In this document: one piece after another, positions 1 to 7,064 of the stretch
How positions within the stretch are numbered: position 1 is the stretch's first letter
Layout: each line of letters starts with the position of its first letter
DNA from: a virus
Virus record (IMG/VR): IMGVR_UViG_3300037517_001919
Coordinates: 1 to 34,196 of that record
Direction: 5' to 3' (one strand)
DNA: 34,196 nt
Position numbers and translations under genes: made by a program
The notes under the pieces: model-generated
Told to the model about the DNA's origin: nothing
Database searches by the model: none
Seen by the model: the letters and a program-made list of their open reading frames with translations, nothing else

Positions 1-47
1 GTGATGATTATGATTCAGATTTAGTTAAACAATTAAATATATTCTAA
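1..47 (+). CDS. 3' end of an upstream gene (partial)
   Basis: The third reading frame is open from the left edge and ends with TAA at 45-47. It gives the short acidic tail DDYDSDLVKQLNIF. It stops ten bases before the next ATG, which fits the tight spacing seen throughout the window. Only about 14 residues are visible, so no function can be assigned and the reading frame itself is a guess from spacing. Confidence 0.4.
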   Translation, partial: DDYDSDLVKQLNIF

Positions 48-56
48 TAAGAAATC

Positions 57-305
57 ATGAGTAAATGTAGATTCTATGACGATGGTCATGGTAATGGTGA
101 ATACATATCAGGTAGTAGTTGTGAATGTCCATCATGTTCTTTAGGAGGTAATGAGTCTTGCGATGGTAATGTTAGTAAATGTAATGTAAAAAGTTTAAGA
201 CTTTTAGCTTTAGCAGACATTGTAAACAAGAAGATCGATACTATAAACCAAATAAAAAGAGAAATAAAGAATGAAAAAGGTAAGAGTAGTAAAACTAGTA
301 GATAA
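57..305 (+). CDS. Small cysteine-rich protein, unknown function
   Basis: This 82-residue protein has six cysteines in its first half (C4, C22, C24, C27, C35, C42). The CxCxxC cluster sits in a Gly/Ser-rich stretch and suggests metal binding. The second half is a Lys-rich, probably helical segment (residues about 46-75). No known family is recognised. The start is the first ATG after the upstream stop, and the end overlaps the next gene by 35 bases, so the two are probably translated together. A role as a small host-directed factor is possible but not shown. Confidence 0.65.
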   Translation: MSKCRFYDDGHGNGEYISGSSCECPSCSLGGNESCDGNVSKCNVKSLRLLALADIVNKKIDTINQIKREIKNEKGKSSKTSR

Positions 306-516
306 TAAATTTGGTGGTAATCATCCTAATGGTGTTAATGAGGGGTATGAGAAGATAGGATATGAAGTAAATCCTCCTAAAATAGGAGATAGATATCGAT
401 TAATATCTAAGTATGGTGGAGGTTATTTCCTTTCTTCTACTGTAATATCATTACCAGATGAAAATGGTATATTCAAAACAAATAACAGTACTTATAAACT
501 AGAATATTTAACATGA
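271..516 (+). CDS. Small beta-rich phage protein, unknown function
   Basis: This protein of 81 residues begins with a basic strand (MKKVRVVKLV) and ends with the segment FKTNNSTYKLEYL. That ending resembles the close of small beta-barrel phage proteins in which a strand reads F-x-T-x-N-S-x-Y-x-L. The family is not identified. It overlaps the preceding gene by 35 bases, and its stop overlaps the next start (ATG at 513), which shows translational coupling. Composition matches its neighbours. Confidence 0.65.
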   Translation: MKKVRVVKLVDNKFGGNHPNGVNEGYEKIGYEVNPPKIGDRYRLISKYGGGYFLSSTVISLPDENGIFKTNNSTYKLEYLT

Positions 517-1478
517 TAACTGCATTAAAATTACTTAAAAATCTTGGTAAAACACCAGCAAAATTTAACGTGTTAATAGCTGAAGAACCTCCAGCACCAA
601 GACCCGCATCAACACAAAGATACTCTAGTGATATAGAGATGATTCATCATGAATTTGAGGTAGCTTCTGATAAACTATTAGAGGAAGTAAATAATATTAT
701 TCAAGAAGCTGATAGTAAGAATGTTGATAAAGTTAAAAGGTTGGAAGCTTTAGGTTTTAAATTATCTTCTGAAGTTAGAAGTATTAGACCTTTAATACAA
801 AAGGCAGAAATTAGTAAAACACAAGCTGATCTTATAATGTCTTATAAAAGAAAGTATCCTTTAAATAAGTTTATTACCGAAGATCAAGTTAAAATTATTT
901 GTGAAAAATATAATTTAGTTTGTGGTAATATTTCTCGTTACAAAGGTTTTGTACCTGAAACTAATTTAAGAAGTATAGAAAAGTTTAAATTACTTCCTCA
1001 AGATGATACAAGCCCTAAGTTAGGTAAATTTTATGTTATACTTAATGATTGGAGTTTAATAGACTTTGATGATTTTAGTAAACATAATATACAAATTAAT
1101 AAAGATTTATCTTCATTAAAAACAGAATTAAAGGATATAGATTTTTCTTTTATAGGAAAAGAAGGTGCACACGGTAGATTTAGAAGTAATATAGAAGGTT
1201 GGGGTAGGTGTTTTCAATTAAAAGATATAGATTATAGTGTTAAGCCTACTGATATATCACAAGCTTTAAATCGTAATTCTCAACAATTAATGATATGTGC
1301 ACCAGTTTCAGATATGGATATGACTAATGTTAGTTATCTTGACAGGATGTTAAAAGAAGGTATGAGAGAAGTACCAGATCCTGTTGTATTAAAACCAGTT
1401 AAAGGTGGTTACTTAATTGTTACAGCCTGGGGTGATGAGGCTTCAGATCCTATTGTAGTTAATGAGATTAATAATTAA
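513..1478 (+). CDS. Conserved-looking phage protein of unknown function (321 aa)
   Basis: Residues about 1-35 hold a short N-terminal region with a Pro/Ala stretch (EEPPAPRPAS). A long acidic and basic helical part follows (about 45-110, likely coiled coil). The remainder is a mixed alpha/beta region with many aromatic residues, ending in a strand-rich tail (VVLKPVKGGYLIVTAWG). No catalytic motif or known family is recognised. It starts inside the stop region of the gene before it (4-base overlap), so it belongs to the same operon. The Pro-rich linker followed by a folded domain is also seen in the protein at 6320. Confidence 0.7.
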   Translation: MITALKLLKNLGKTPAKFNVLIAEEPPAPRPASTQRYSSDIEMIHHEFEVASDKLLEEVNNIIQEADSKNVDKVKRLEALGFKLSSEVRSIRPLIQKAEISKTQADLIMSYKRKYPLNKFITEDQVKIICEKYNLVCGNISRYKGFVPETNLRSIEKFKLLPQDDTSPKLGKFYVILNDWSLIDFDDFSKHNIQINKDLSSLKTELKDIDFSFIGKEGAHGRFRSNIEGWGRCFQLKDIDYSVKPTDISQALNRNSQQLMICAPVSDMDMTNVSYLDRMLKEGMREVPDPVVLKPVKGGYLIVTAWGDEASDPIVVNEINN

Positions 1479-1481
1479 ACA

Positions 1482-1595
1482 ATGAAAATAAAAATAACAA
1501 CAATTGAAAAAGCATTTGCTGGTAAATGTCCAGTAACTGGTGGTACTTGTCTTAACCCTTTCTGCGCATTTGGTTGTGTAGAAGATAGAAATTAA
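1482..1595 (+). CDS. 37-residue four-cysteine miniprotein
   Basis: A short frame runs from ATG 1482 to TAA 1595 and exactly fills the gap between its neighbours: 3 bases after the upstream stop and 4 bases before the next ATG. The product begins MKIKITTIEKAF and then has Cys at 16, 23, 28 and 32 with several Gly and Pro, as in a small zinc-binding or disulfide-stabilised knuckle. Packing into the operon and the non-random cysteine spacing support it as a real gene. Its function is unknown. Confidence 0.55.
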   Translation: MKIKITTIEKAFAGKCPVTGGTCLNPFCAFGCVEDRN

Positions 1596-1599
1596 AAAT

Positions 1600-1929
1600 A
1601 TGTTCTTTAGAGTTCATCACCCAGACAATTTAGGTTTATGGTATAATAGTAAAGGAGAGTTTACTAAAGAAGTTAGTAAATTTGAACTTTCTTGTAAAGA
1701 TCTAGAAATGGATTTTAATAATGAGTGTACTGGAGGATTCTTATCCTGTACAGATACATTAGATAACTTATTTAATTGGTTTTCACGTAAAGAGATTCAA
1801 CAACTTGAAGAGGCTGGTTATAAAGTTTGTGTATTCAATGCTAAAGAATCAAAATTCCATGATAAGTACAAACACTTCTTATTTAAAGAAGAGGGTTCTA
1901 TATTAGTCGCACAAATAAATTTAATCTGA
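1600..1929 (+). CDS. Small phage protein of unknown function (109 aa)
   Basis: The protein starts MFFRVHHPDNLGLWYN and has a middle segment LSCTDTLDNLFNWFSRKE, followed by a strand with the sequence GYKVCVFNA. It reads as a compact alpha/beta fold without signal peptide or membrane segment. No known domain is recognised, although the layout looks like a small conserved phage protein. Its TGA overlaps the ATG of the NAMPT gene (TGATG at 1927-1931), so the two are translationally coupled and it may relate to that gene. Function is not assigned. Confidence 0.7.
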   Translation: MFFRVHHPDNLGLWYNSKGEFTKEVSKFELSCKDLEMDFNNECTGGFLSCTDTLDNLFNWFSRKEIQQLEEAGYKVCVFNAKESKFHDKYKHFLFKEEGSILVAQINLI

Positions 1930-3704
1930 TGTTTACAATTAACCCATTATATTTAACAGATGGTTATAAAGTAGGTCACAAAGCTATGTTAGCTCCTGGA
2001 ACTACTAGATTATATGGTACGTGGATTCCAAGAAGTACCAAACATGCACCTAAAGGTATTACTAAGATAGTATCATTTGGTCAGCAATTAGCTTGGAAAT
2101 ATATTCATGATGTGTTTGAAGAACATTTCTTTAATCTCAATTTATCAGGTGCTTTAAAATTTGGAGAGGATATGAATAAATATCTTGGAATGGAATATAA
2201 TGATAGACATTTTTTAGAACTTCATCATTTAGGTTACTTACCTTTAAAAGTAAAAGCATTACCTGAAGGTATTGAAACTGATCCTAATATTCCTCATATG
2301 ACCTTCATTAATACAGTTGATGGATTTGCTTGGTTAACTCTTTATATGGAAACTATGGTATCTAATTTAGCATGGAAAGCTTCTACAGCAGCTACTATTG
2401 CTAAGTTATATCGAAGACAAGCTGAAGAGTGGGTAACTAAGACTGATCCTAAAAACTTATGGTTAGTAGATTATATGTGTCATGATTTCTCTGCTAGAGG
2501 ATTGAGTGGTCCATATGATATGATAAGTGTAGGATTAGGTCATGCTACATCATTCAGAGGTAGTGATACATTAGCAGCTATACCTGCTGCTAGATATTAC
2601 TATAATGAACCTAACGATGAAGTTATTATTAATTCTGTAAATGCATCAGAACACTCTGTAAGTACTACTAAGATATTTACTGTTGGTGAGAATCAAATGA
2701 TTGCTGATTGGATTAAACTATTCCCTAAAGGTATATTATCAATTGTATCTGATACATTTGATTTGTGGAAACTTATTACTGAATATTTACCAGCTAACAA
2801 GGAAGCTATTATGGCTAGAGATGGTAAATTAGTAATTAGACCTGATTCAGGTGATCCTGTTGATATTATTTGTGGTGTTTCTACTAAATATGAAGACTTA
2901 ACTAAATGGTTTCCAGAAGGAGATGTTTTACCTAAATATTTCAAAGATTCATTATTAGAAGAAGTAAAAGAAAATACACCTCACGGAGAATATGGAGTAA
3001 CAGAATATACACAAATTTATTTAGTAAGAGGTAAGCTATATAAAGCTACTATACATAATATTCAATGGAATAGATATGATAAACAATACTATTTTATAGA
3101 AATGTATGAAGAAGCTAAAATTACTGTTGAAGAATTAGATTGGAAACCTTCTGATAAAGGCGTAATTGAACTTCTTTGGGATATATTTGGTGGTACTGTT
3201 AATGAGCAGGGCTATAAAGTATTAGACCCTCATATTGGAGCAATCTATGGTGATAGTATTACACCTGATAGACAACGACAAATATATGAGAGATTAGCTG
3301 CTAAAGGCTTTGCTTCTACTAACATTGTATTAGGTGTAGGATCATTTACTTACCAATACATTACTAGAGATACATTAGGATTTGCTGCTAAAGGAGCTTG
3401 GTTTGAAGTTAAAAATGGAGATTCTTGGACAGATGATGATGGAAATATTCACAATGTTAAAAAATCATACAACATCTACAAAGATCCAGTAACTGATGAT
3501 GGTACTAAGAAATCTTTGAAGGGGTTATTACAAGTACAAGATGTTTCTTCGGCTGGAGATTATCAATATGCTGATATAAAAGTTTTTACAGAATGTACTC
3601 CTAAACAAGAAGAAGTAGGCTTACTCCAAGTAATCTATGAGAATGGTAAATTCTATAACCAAACTACCTTTAAGGAAGTTAGGGATAGATTATTAAAAAT
3701 TTAG
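1929..3704 (+). CDS. nadV: Nicotinamide phosphoribosyltransferase (NAMPT/NadV family)
   Basis: Predicted to make nicotinamide mononucleotide from nicotinamide and PRPP, the first step of NAD salvage, in the host cytoplasm. Family landmarks appear in order: TDGYKVGH at the N-terminus (D11, Y13), SARGLSG, the GHATSFRGSDT loop, ASEH with H242 at the catalytic histidine position, SDTFDLW, and RPDSGDP (R304-P310) for PRPP binding. KGVIELLWDIFGGT, GIAYGDSIT-like and GVGSFTYQ segments follow. At 591 residues it is longer than the usual 460-500. The extra length is mainly an insertion of roughly 100 residues between RPDSGDP and KGVIEL, containing an aromatic strand-rich stretch. It overlaps the gene before and lies 4 bases from the HAD gene. 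No NMN adenylyltransferase is visible in the window. Confidence 0.95.
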   Translation: MFTINPLYLTDGYKVGHKAMLAPGTTRLYGTWIPRSTKHAPKGITKIVSFGQQLAWKYIHDVFEEHFFNLNLSGALKFGEDMNKYLGMEYNDRHFLELHHLGYLPLKVKALPEGIETDPNIPHMTFINTVDGFAWLTLYMETMVSNLAWKASTAATIAKLYRRQAEEWVTKTDPKNLWLVDYMCHDFSARGLSGPYDMISVGLGHATSFRGSDTLAAIPAARYYYNEPNDEVIINSVNASEHSVSTTKIFTVGENQMIADWIKLFPKGILSIVSDTFDLWKLITEYLPANKEAIMARDGKLVIRPDSGDPVDIICGVSTKYEDLTKWFPEGDVLPKYFKDSLLEEVKENTPHGEYGVTEYTQIYLVRGKLYKATIHNIQWNRYDKQYYFIEMYEEAKITVEELDWKPSDKGVIELLWDIFGGTVNEQGYKVLDPHIGAIYGDSITPDRQRQIYERLAAKGFASTNIVLGVGSFTYQYITRDTLGFAAKGAWFEVKNGDSWTDDDGNIHNVKKSYNIYKDPVTDDGTKKSLKGLLQVQDVSSAGDYQYADIKVFTECTPKQEEVGLLQVIYENGKFYNQTTFKEVRDRLLKI

Positions 3705-3708
3705 TATC

Positions 3709-4125
3709 ATGAAAAAATACATTGAAAGGCTATTTAATGAGTGGAAGGAACATGGTAATATTATTATAGGACTAGACTTTGATGATACTATCTTCCCTTA
3801 TAGAGAAGATATAACAGATCATGAAGAAGTTATAGCTACTGTAAAATTAGCTGTTAGTACTGGAGCTCGTGTTATTATCTATACAGGATCTGCTCCTGAT
3901 AGATATGACTTTATTAAATCTTATTGTGATAAAATTGGTATAAAAATAACTGCTATCAATGAGAATATTATTATACCATTTGGTGATAATAGGAAAATCT
4001 ATTGTAATGTTTATATAGATGATAGAGCTGGATTAACAGAGGCTTTAAATATCTTAAGACAAGCTACTTATCTATACAGAGCACATAAAATAACTGAATC
4101 AATCACTAACGAACAAGCTGAATAA
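3709..4125 (+). CDS. HAD-superfamily phosphatase
   Basis: The protein has 138 residues with the HAD motif I DxDxT as DFDDT (D23, D25, T27), a motif II strand ending in T (RVIIYTGSA), and motif IV as YIDDRAG. It is a minimal HAD fold without a large cap domain, so it probably hydrolyses a small phosphate ester, a nucleotide or a polynucleotide 3'-phosphate. Its position 4 bases after the NAMPT gene suggests a role in nucleotide or NAD metabolism, for example removing a phosphate from a mononucleotide; that link is inference. The exact substrate cannot be read from the sequence. Confidence 0.8.
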   Translation: MKKYIERLFNEWKEHGNIIIGLDFDDTIFPYREDITDHEEVIATVKLAVSTGARVIIYTGSAPDRYDFIKSYCDKIGIKITAINENIIIPFGDNRKIYCNVYIDDRAGLTEALNILRQATYLYRAHKITESITNEQAE

Positions 4126-4156
4126 TGAAAATTATTGTAGTTTGGCCCTAATCAAC

Positions 4157-4591
4157 ATGGCTACCATTCAAAAAACCCCAGATGATAATTGGTATTCACT
4201 GCTAATTATAATCTTTATAATGTGGTTATTAATAGCACTTACTAGCTCTTGTAATGCACAACCTTGCTTAGGTTGCGATCATAAAGATTTAGTGACTATA
4301 ACCCAACCTGAAATATTAGAAAAAGAAATTATTTCAGGTATTACTTACTTTTACATTGATACATTAGGCACAGTAAGATTGTGGGAAATGTATTACAACA
4401 ATGTAAAAAACTATTCCTTATGGTGTAAGGATAAAGAGATATATAATATCTTCCTAAACAAAATTAAAAATAGGTACGATCTCGTATCTAAAGTATTAGA
4501 CAAAGATTATGAAATCTATGTCTTTCCAGACTATCAAATCTACTGTAAAAAGGTAGAAGATTTCTGGATGTTCTTATTCATCCCAATTTAA
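4157..4591 (+). CDS. Probable membrane-anchored lipoprotein, unknown function
   Basis: I chose ATG 4157 over the in-frame TTG at 4142 because ATG is the rule here. The product has about 144 residues. A hydrophobic segment (about residues 14-29, LLIIIFIMWLLIAL) leads to TSSC with C32, followed by C37 and C40. This looks like a Bacteroidota-style lipoprotein signal with a relaxed lipobox, though an uncleaved membrane anchor is possible. The rest is a small folded domain rich in Tyr, Trp and Asp. It is followed 19 bases later by a second signal-bearing protein. Phage lipoproteins often act in superinfection exclusion; that role is inference. Confidence 0.7.
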   Translation: MATIQKTPDDNWYSLLIIIFIMWLLIALTSSCNAQPCLGCDHKDLVTITQPEILEKEIISGITYFYIDTLGTVRLWEMYYNNVKNYSLWCKDKEIYNIFLNKIKNRYDLVSKVLDKDYEIYVFPDYQIYCKKVEDFWMFLFIPI

Positions 4592-4610
4592 CTAATTAAA
4601 AACAAACAAA

Positions 4611-5096
4611 ATGAAACGATTCACAAAATTGCTTCTAATGTCATTAGTAATGCTTACAGCAACATTAACTCAATCATGTACACCATCTCCAGCGTCTCAA
4701 GACGATCATTACTTGGTGTATGACACTAAGAATGAAGATACACTCTTATGTGGTGTATACACTGTACCAAATGAGAATATGGAAACATCATCAATGTATA
4801 TCATTATTATGAATCAGCAATTGATGCGTAATTTGTACAATAGTGGTGGAAGTTCTGCAGTTATTAAGTATAGCCAAAATCATTCTGATGTAACTTATAC
4901 AAAAATATACGATAGACCAAATAATGTAGCTTATAATGGTAAAATAAACGGACAGTATAGATTACTTAAATCTGTAACAGTCTCAAATAGTTATCAACCA
5001 AAATCCAATGCTGTTACTAGTAGGAATACTGTTAGACCAACAACAACTCCTATTAGGACTAGCCGATCACACATACCACATAGCTATCACCATTGA
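4611..5096 (+). CDS. Predicted lipoprotein, unknown function
   Basis: The N-terminus is a classic lipoprotein signal: basic MKRFTK, a hydrophobic core (about residues 7-19), and LTQSC with the lipidated cysteine at C23. No acidic run directly follows the Cys, so the surface-export signal described for Bacteroidota lipoproteins is not obvious. The mature part has about 140 residues with strand-like segments, and ends in a low-complexity Thr/Arg/Ser/His tail finishing HSYHH. It is paired with the preceding signal-bearing protein. An A-rich leader (AAAACAAACAAAATG) precedes the start. The function may be envelope-related, for example blocking a receptor or entry of other phages, but this is inference. 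Confidence 0.75.
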   Translation: MKRFTKLLLMSLVMLTATLTQSCTPSPASQDDHYLVYDTKNEDTLLCGVYTVPNENMETSSMYIIIMNQQLMRNLYNSGGSSAVIKYSQNHSDVTYTKIYDRPNNVAYNGKINGQYRLLKSVTVSNSYQPKSNAVTSRNTVRPTTTPIRTSRSHIPHSYHH

Positions 5097-5119
5097 TAGT
5101 AAAAGGAATCAAGTTCTAG

Positions 5120-5137
5120 GGGGATAGAAATATCCCC
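5120..5137 (+). other. Stem-loop upstream of the tRNA
   Basis: GGGGATA pairs with TATCCCC over seven base pairs around a GAAA tetraloop, which is a very stable hairpin. It begins 23 bases after the lipoprotein stop and ends 4 bases before the tRNA. There is no T-tract after it, so it may be an RNA processing or mRNA-end protection element rather than a complete terminator. Confidence 0.6.
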
Positions 5138-5141
5138 TTAA

Positions 5142-5215
5142 GGGCCTTTAGCTCAGTTGGTCAGAGCAAATGACTCATAATCATTAGGTCCTTGGTTCAA
5201 TCCCAAGAAGGCCCA
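5142..5215 (+). tRNA. tRNA with anticodon CAU (elongator Met or Ile2)
   Basis: All arms can be drawn. The acceptor GGGCCTT (5142-5148) pairs perfectly with AAGGCCC (5208-5214), with discriminator A at 5215. The D stem is GCTC/GAGC. The anticodon stem AATGA/TCATT holds the loop CTCATAA, giving anticodon CAT. The variable loop is AGGTC, and the T stem CTTGG/CCAAG holds the loop TTCAATC. The 3' CCA is not encoded (ACAA follows). Position 1 pairs with position 72 (G:C), which argues against an initiator tRNA. Whether it is read as Met, or as Ile2 after lysidine modification, cannot be decided by eye. Phages with AT-rich genomes often carry tRNA-Ile2, because AUA codons are frequent in such genes. 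Confidence 0.93.
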
Positions 5216-5231
5216 CAATTAAAACAAAACT

Positions 5232-5534
5232 ATGGTAAAAATAGATTTACAACAAGAAGAAATAATAGAAGATTTACTAAAAAGGCAGTCGCCAGAGTAT
5301 AATAACCTTAAAGCTGCTGAGGAGTTTCAAGAACTATCATTAGCTTTAATGCAGAAGCACTTAAAGCCTAATAAGGTCAAAGATCAAGAAATTATTGATG
5401 AGATTGGTGATGCTATTATTAGATTAAATATACTATGTAAAAAGTATGATAGTACTTTAATAAATCATAGGGTTTATGAAAAGTTATCTAAATTTGCAGA
5501 GTGGTCTAAAACAAAAAGATTTGAACAAATATGA
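5232..5534 (+). CDS. MazG-like nucleotide pyrophosphohydrolase
   Basis: This protein has 100 residues and is all-helical. It shows the paired acidic motifs of the MazG/dUTPase-like all-alpha NTP pyrophosphatase superfamily: a helix with E30, E31 and E34 (AAEEFQEL), and a second helix with E57 and D60 (DEIGDAIIRL). Such enzymes bind Mg and hydrolyse (d)NTPs to the monophosphate and pyrophosphate, or degrade alarmones. It overlaps the next gene by 4 bases. Two other proteins with this kind of fold occur in the window, at 13248 and 25900, and they differ in sequence. Confidence 0.8.
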   Translation: MVKIDLQQEEIIEDLLKRQSPEYNNLKAAEEFQELSLALMQKHLKPNKVKDQEIIDEIGDAIIRLNILCKKYDSTLINHRVYEKLSKFAEWSKTKRFEQI

Positions 5535-6316
5535 GTAAAGAAGACTTATCAAAAGACTTACCAAAGATTAATATAACTTGTAGTAGAAATCCTCTACATG
5601 AGGGTAGAAGTACAGGATTAGCTTATGCCCTACTAAAGAAAATTGATGATAATACGTTTGAAACTATTAGCCCATTTTCTTGCTGTAAAGATTATCTAAA
5701 TGATGTTATTTACACTGAAAATACAGGTGTAACTATGAATGCCTGTGGTCTTAAAACATTACCTAAAACTGGTATCTTAGAGGAAGATTATATTTATATG
5801 GGATTAACCTGCTTGTATACGAAGGATAGTCCTTATAGTGAATATAACTTAATTTACAACAATAAACTCAGACGTAATCGTACTCAAGACTTAAAGTTTT
5901 TAAGAGAAAACTTACAAACTGTAATAAAACCTTTAAATGAGATTGAACGTTTAGGTGATTTAGAATTAAGTACAATTTACTCAGCTAAATGTTCTGATGA
6001 TAAATCAGAATATTACATAGTTAAACTATCTAGTTATTGGGGTAAAAGTGGTGTATTAATTTCATTAGCTTCTGGGTTATTAAGACTTGGTATGCAGTAC
6101 AATGATAATACCAATATAAAAGATTTTTGTATGGAAGAGTCTAAAAATCATAATACTGATATAGGTTTGATGGTAAAAATATTAAAACTAATCAAATTTA
6201 TAGAATTAAGTATTGTATCCGTACAACCATTCATTTATATGGAACATCAAGATTACGAACAATATAAAAGTAATCCATCCCAATATCATTCATTAGGATT
6301 TCAAAGCGTATTTTAA
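5531..6316 (+). CDS. Phage protein of unknown function (261 aa)
   Basis: Nothing in the protein is recognised with confidence. It has a Cys-containing N-terminal part (ITCSRNP, FSCCKDY, NACGLK, GLTCLY) and a C-terminal helical region ending FQSVF. The early cysteine cluster could hold a metal, but the spacing is irregular. It is coupled to the MazG-like gene by a 4-base overlap and followed 3 bases later by the next gene, so it is part of a co-translated run of small unknown genes ahead of the DNA polymerase. Confidence 0.65.
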   Translation: MSKEDLSKDLPKINITCSRNPLHEGRSTGLAYALLKKIDDNTFETISPFSCCKDYLNDVIYTENTGVTMNACGLKTLPKTGILEEDYIYMGLTCLYTKDSPYSEYNLIYNNKLRRNRTQDLKFLRENLQTVIKPLNEIERLGDLELSTIYSAKCSDDKSEYYIVKLSSYWGKSGVLISLASGLLRLGMQYNDNTNIKDFCMEESKNHNTDIGLMVKILKLIKFIELSIVSVQPFIYMEHQDYEQYKSNPSQYHSLGFQSVF

Positions 6317-6319
6317 ATT

Positions 6320-6889
6320 ATGGCTATAATCGGAAAAAAAGGAATAATAGGTGGTGTTAAAAAAGTATTAACTACTAAAACCACTCAAGTTAAATTACCA
6401 ACTCCTGCACCTGCTCCTGCACCTAAACCTGTAGTAAAAAAGGTAGAATTACCAGTAGATAATTTTAGAGAATTAACTAAGGAACAGGAAATTGAAACTA
6501 CTAGAAATTGGTATGGTAATCACACTATAACTCTATCTAATAATATTAAAGTATCTATTGTAGGATGTGCTACAGGTTGTGGATTAATGCAGTTGTATAA
6601 TATTACACCATTACTTAACGCAATACATAAGTGTGGTACAGAGGATGGTAGAAAAGTTATAGTAAAAGACTTTTTAGATAATCTATCTAAATACTTAAGT
6701 TTAAAGGGTATGTTATGTTCTGCATTTATGTTTACTTTAGGTGATACTTACGATATTTATAGAAAAATAGCTCAAGAATATCTTAAAACACCAACTCTAA
6801 AAACTTATAATAATAAACAACATGGTAAAGGTTATAACCAAACAATATTTATATTAGATTTAGATGAGCACGATACAACCAAAAACTAA
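6320..6889 (+). CDS. Phage protein with Pro-Ala linker, unknown function
   Basis: The protein has 189 residues. A basic N-terminal tail (about 1-25, rich in Lys, Thr and Gly) leads into a PAPAPAPKP linker (about 28-36), then a folded domain from about 48 onward. The folded part has a Gly/Cys strand-turn (VSIVGCATGCGLMQL) followed by helices and a last strand IFILDLDEH. The tail-linker-domain arrangement suggests a flexible tether to nucleic acid or another protein. No family is recognised. The last 26 bases overlap the next gene. Confidence 0.65.
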   Translation: MAIIGKKGIIGGVKKVLTTKTTQVKLPTPAPAPAPKPVVKKVELPVDNFRELTKEQEIETTRNWYGNHTITLSNNIKVSIVGCATGCGLMQLYNITPLLNAIHKCGTEDGRKVIVKDFLDNLSKYLSLKGMLCSAFMFTLGDTYDIYRKIAQEYLKTPTLKTYNNKQHGKGYNQTIFILDLDEHDTTKN

Positions 6890-7064
6890 ACTAAAAATAA
6901 ACATACCTAATAAAATAATACATAACTTATACGAGTATGTATTTCATTTTAATGAGTATGAAGATCAAATGTATGCTATACATAGAGACTACTATGTAAA
7001 GTATTTTGAAAATAAAAACAAAATACCTAAAGGTAAATTAATTAAAGTTGAAAGTTATGTATGA
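6864..7064 (+). CDS. Small protein of unknown function (66 aa)
   Basis: The protein has 66 residues and is rich in Lys, Tyr and Asn: a basic start (TIQPKTKLKINIP), a Tyr/His/Phe-rich middle, and a Lys-rich end. No motif is recognised. It is bracketed by overlaps with both neighbours (26 bases upstream, 8 bases downstream), which supports real translation in this compact operon. Confidence 0.55.
   Translation: MSTIQPKTKLKINIPNKIIHNLYEYVFHFNEYEDQMYAIHRDYYVKYFENKNKIPKGKLIKVESYV

Noticed and set aside
4125-4151. Very short frame MKIIVVWP overlapping the HAD gene stop
   Set aside because: Eight codons only, with no evidence of a longer product; it may be chance, although the ATG overlaps the upstream TAA.
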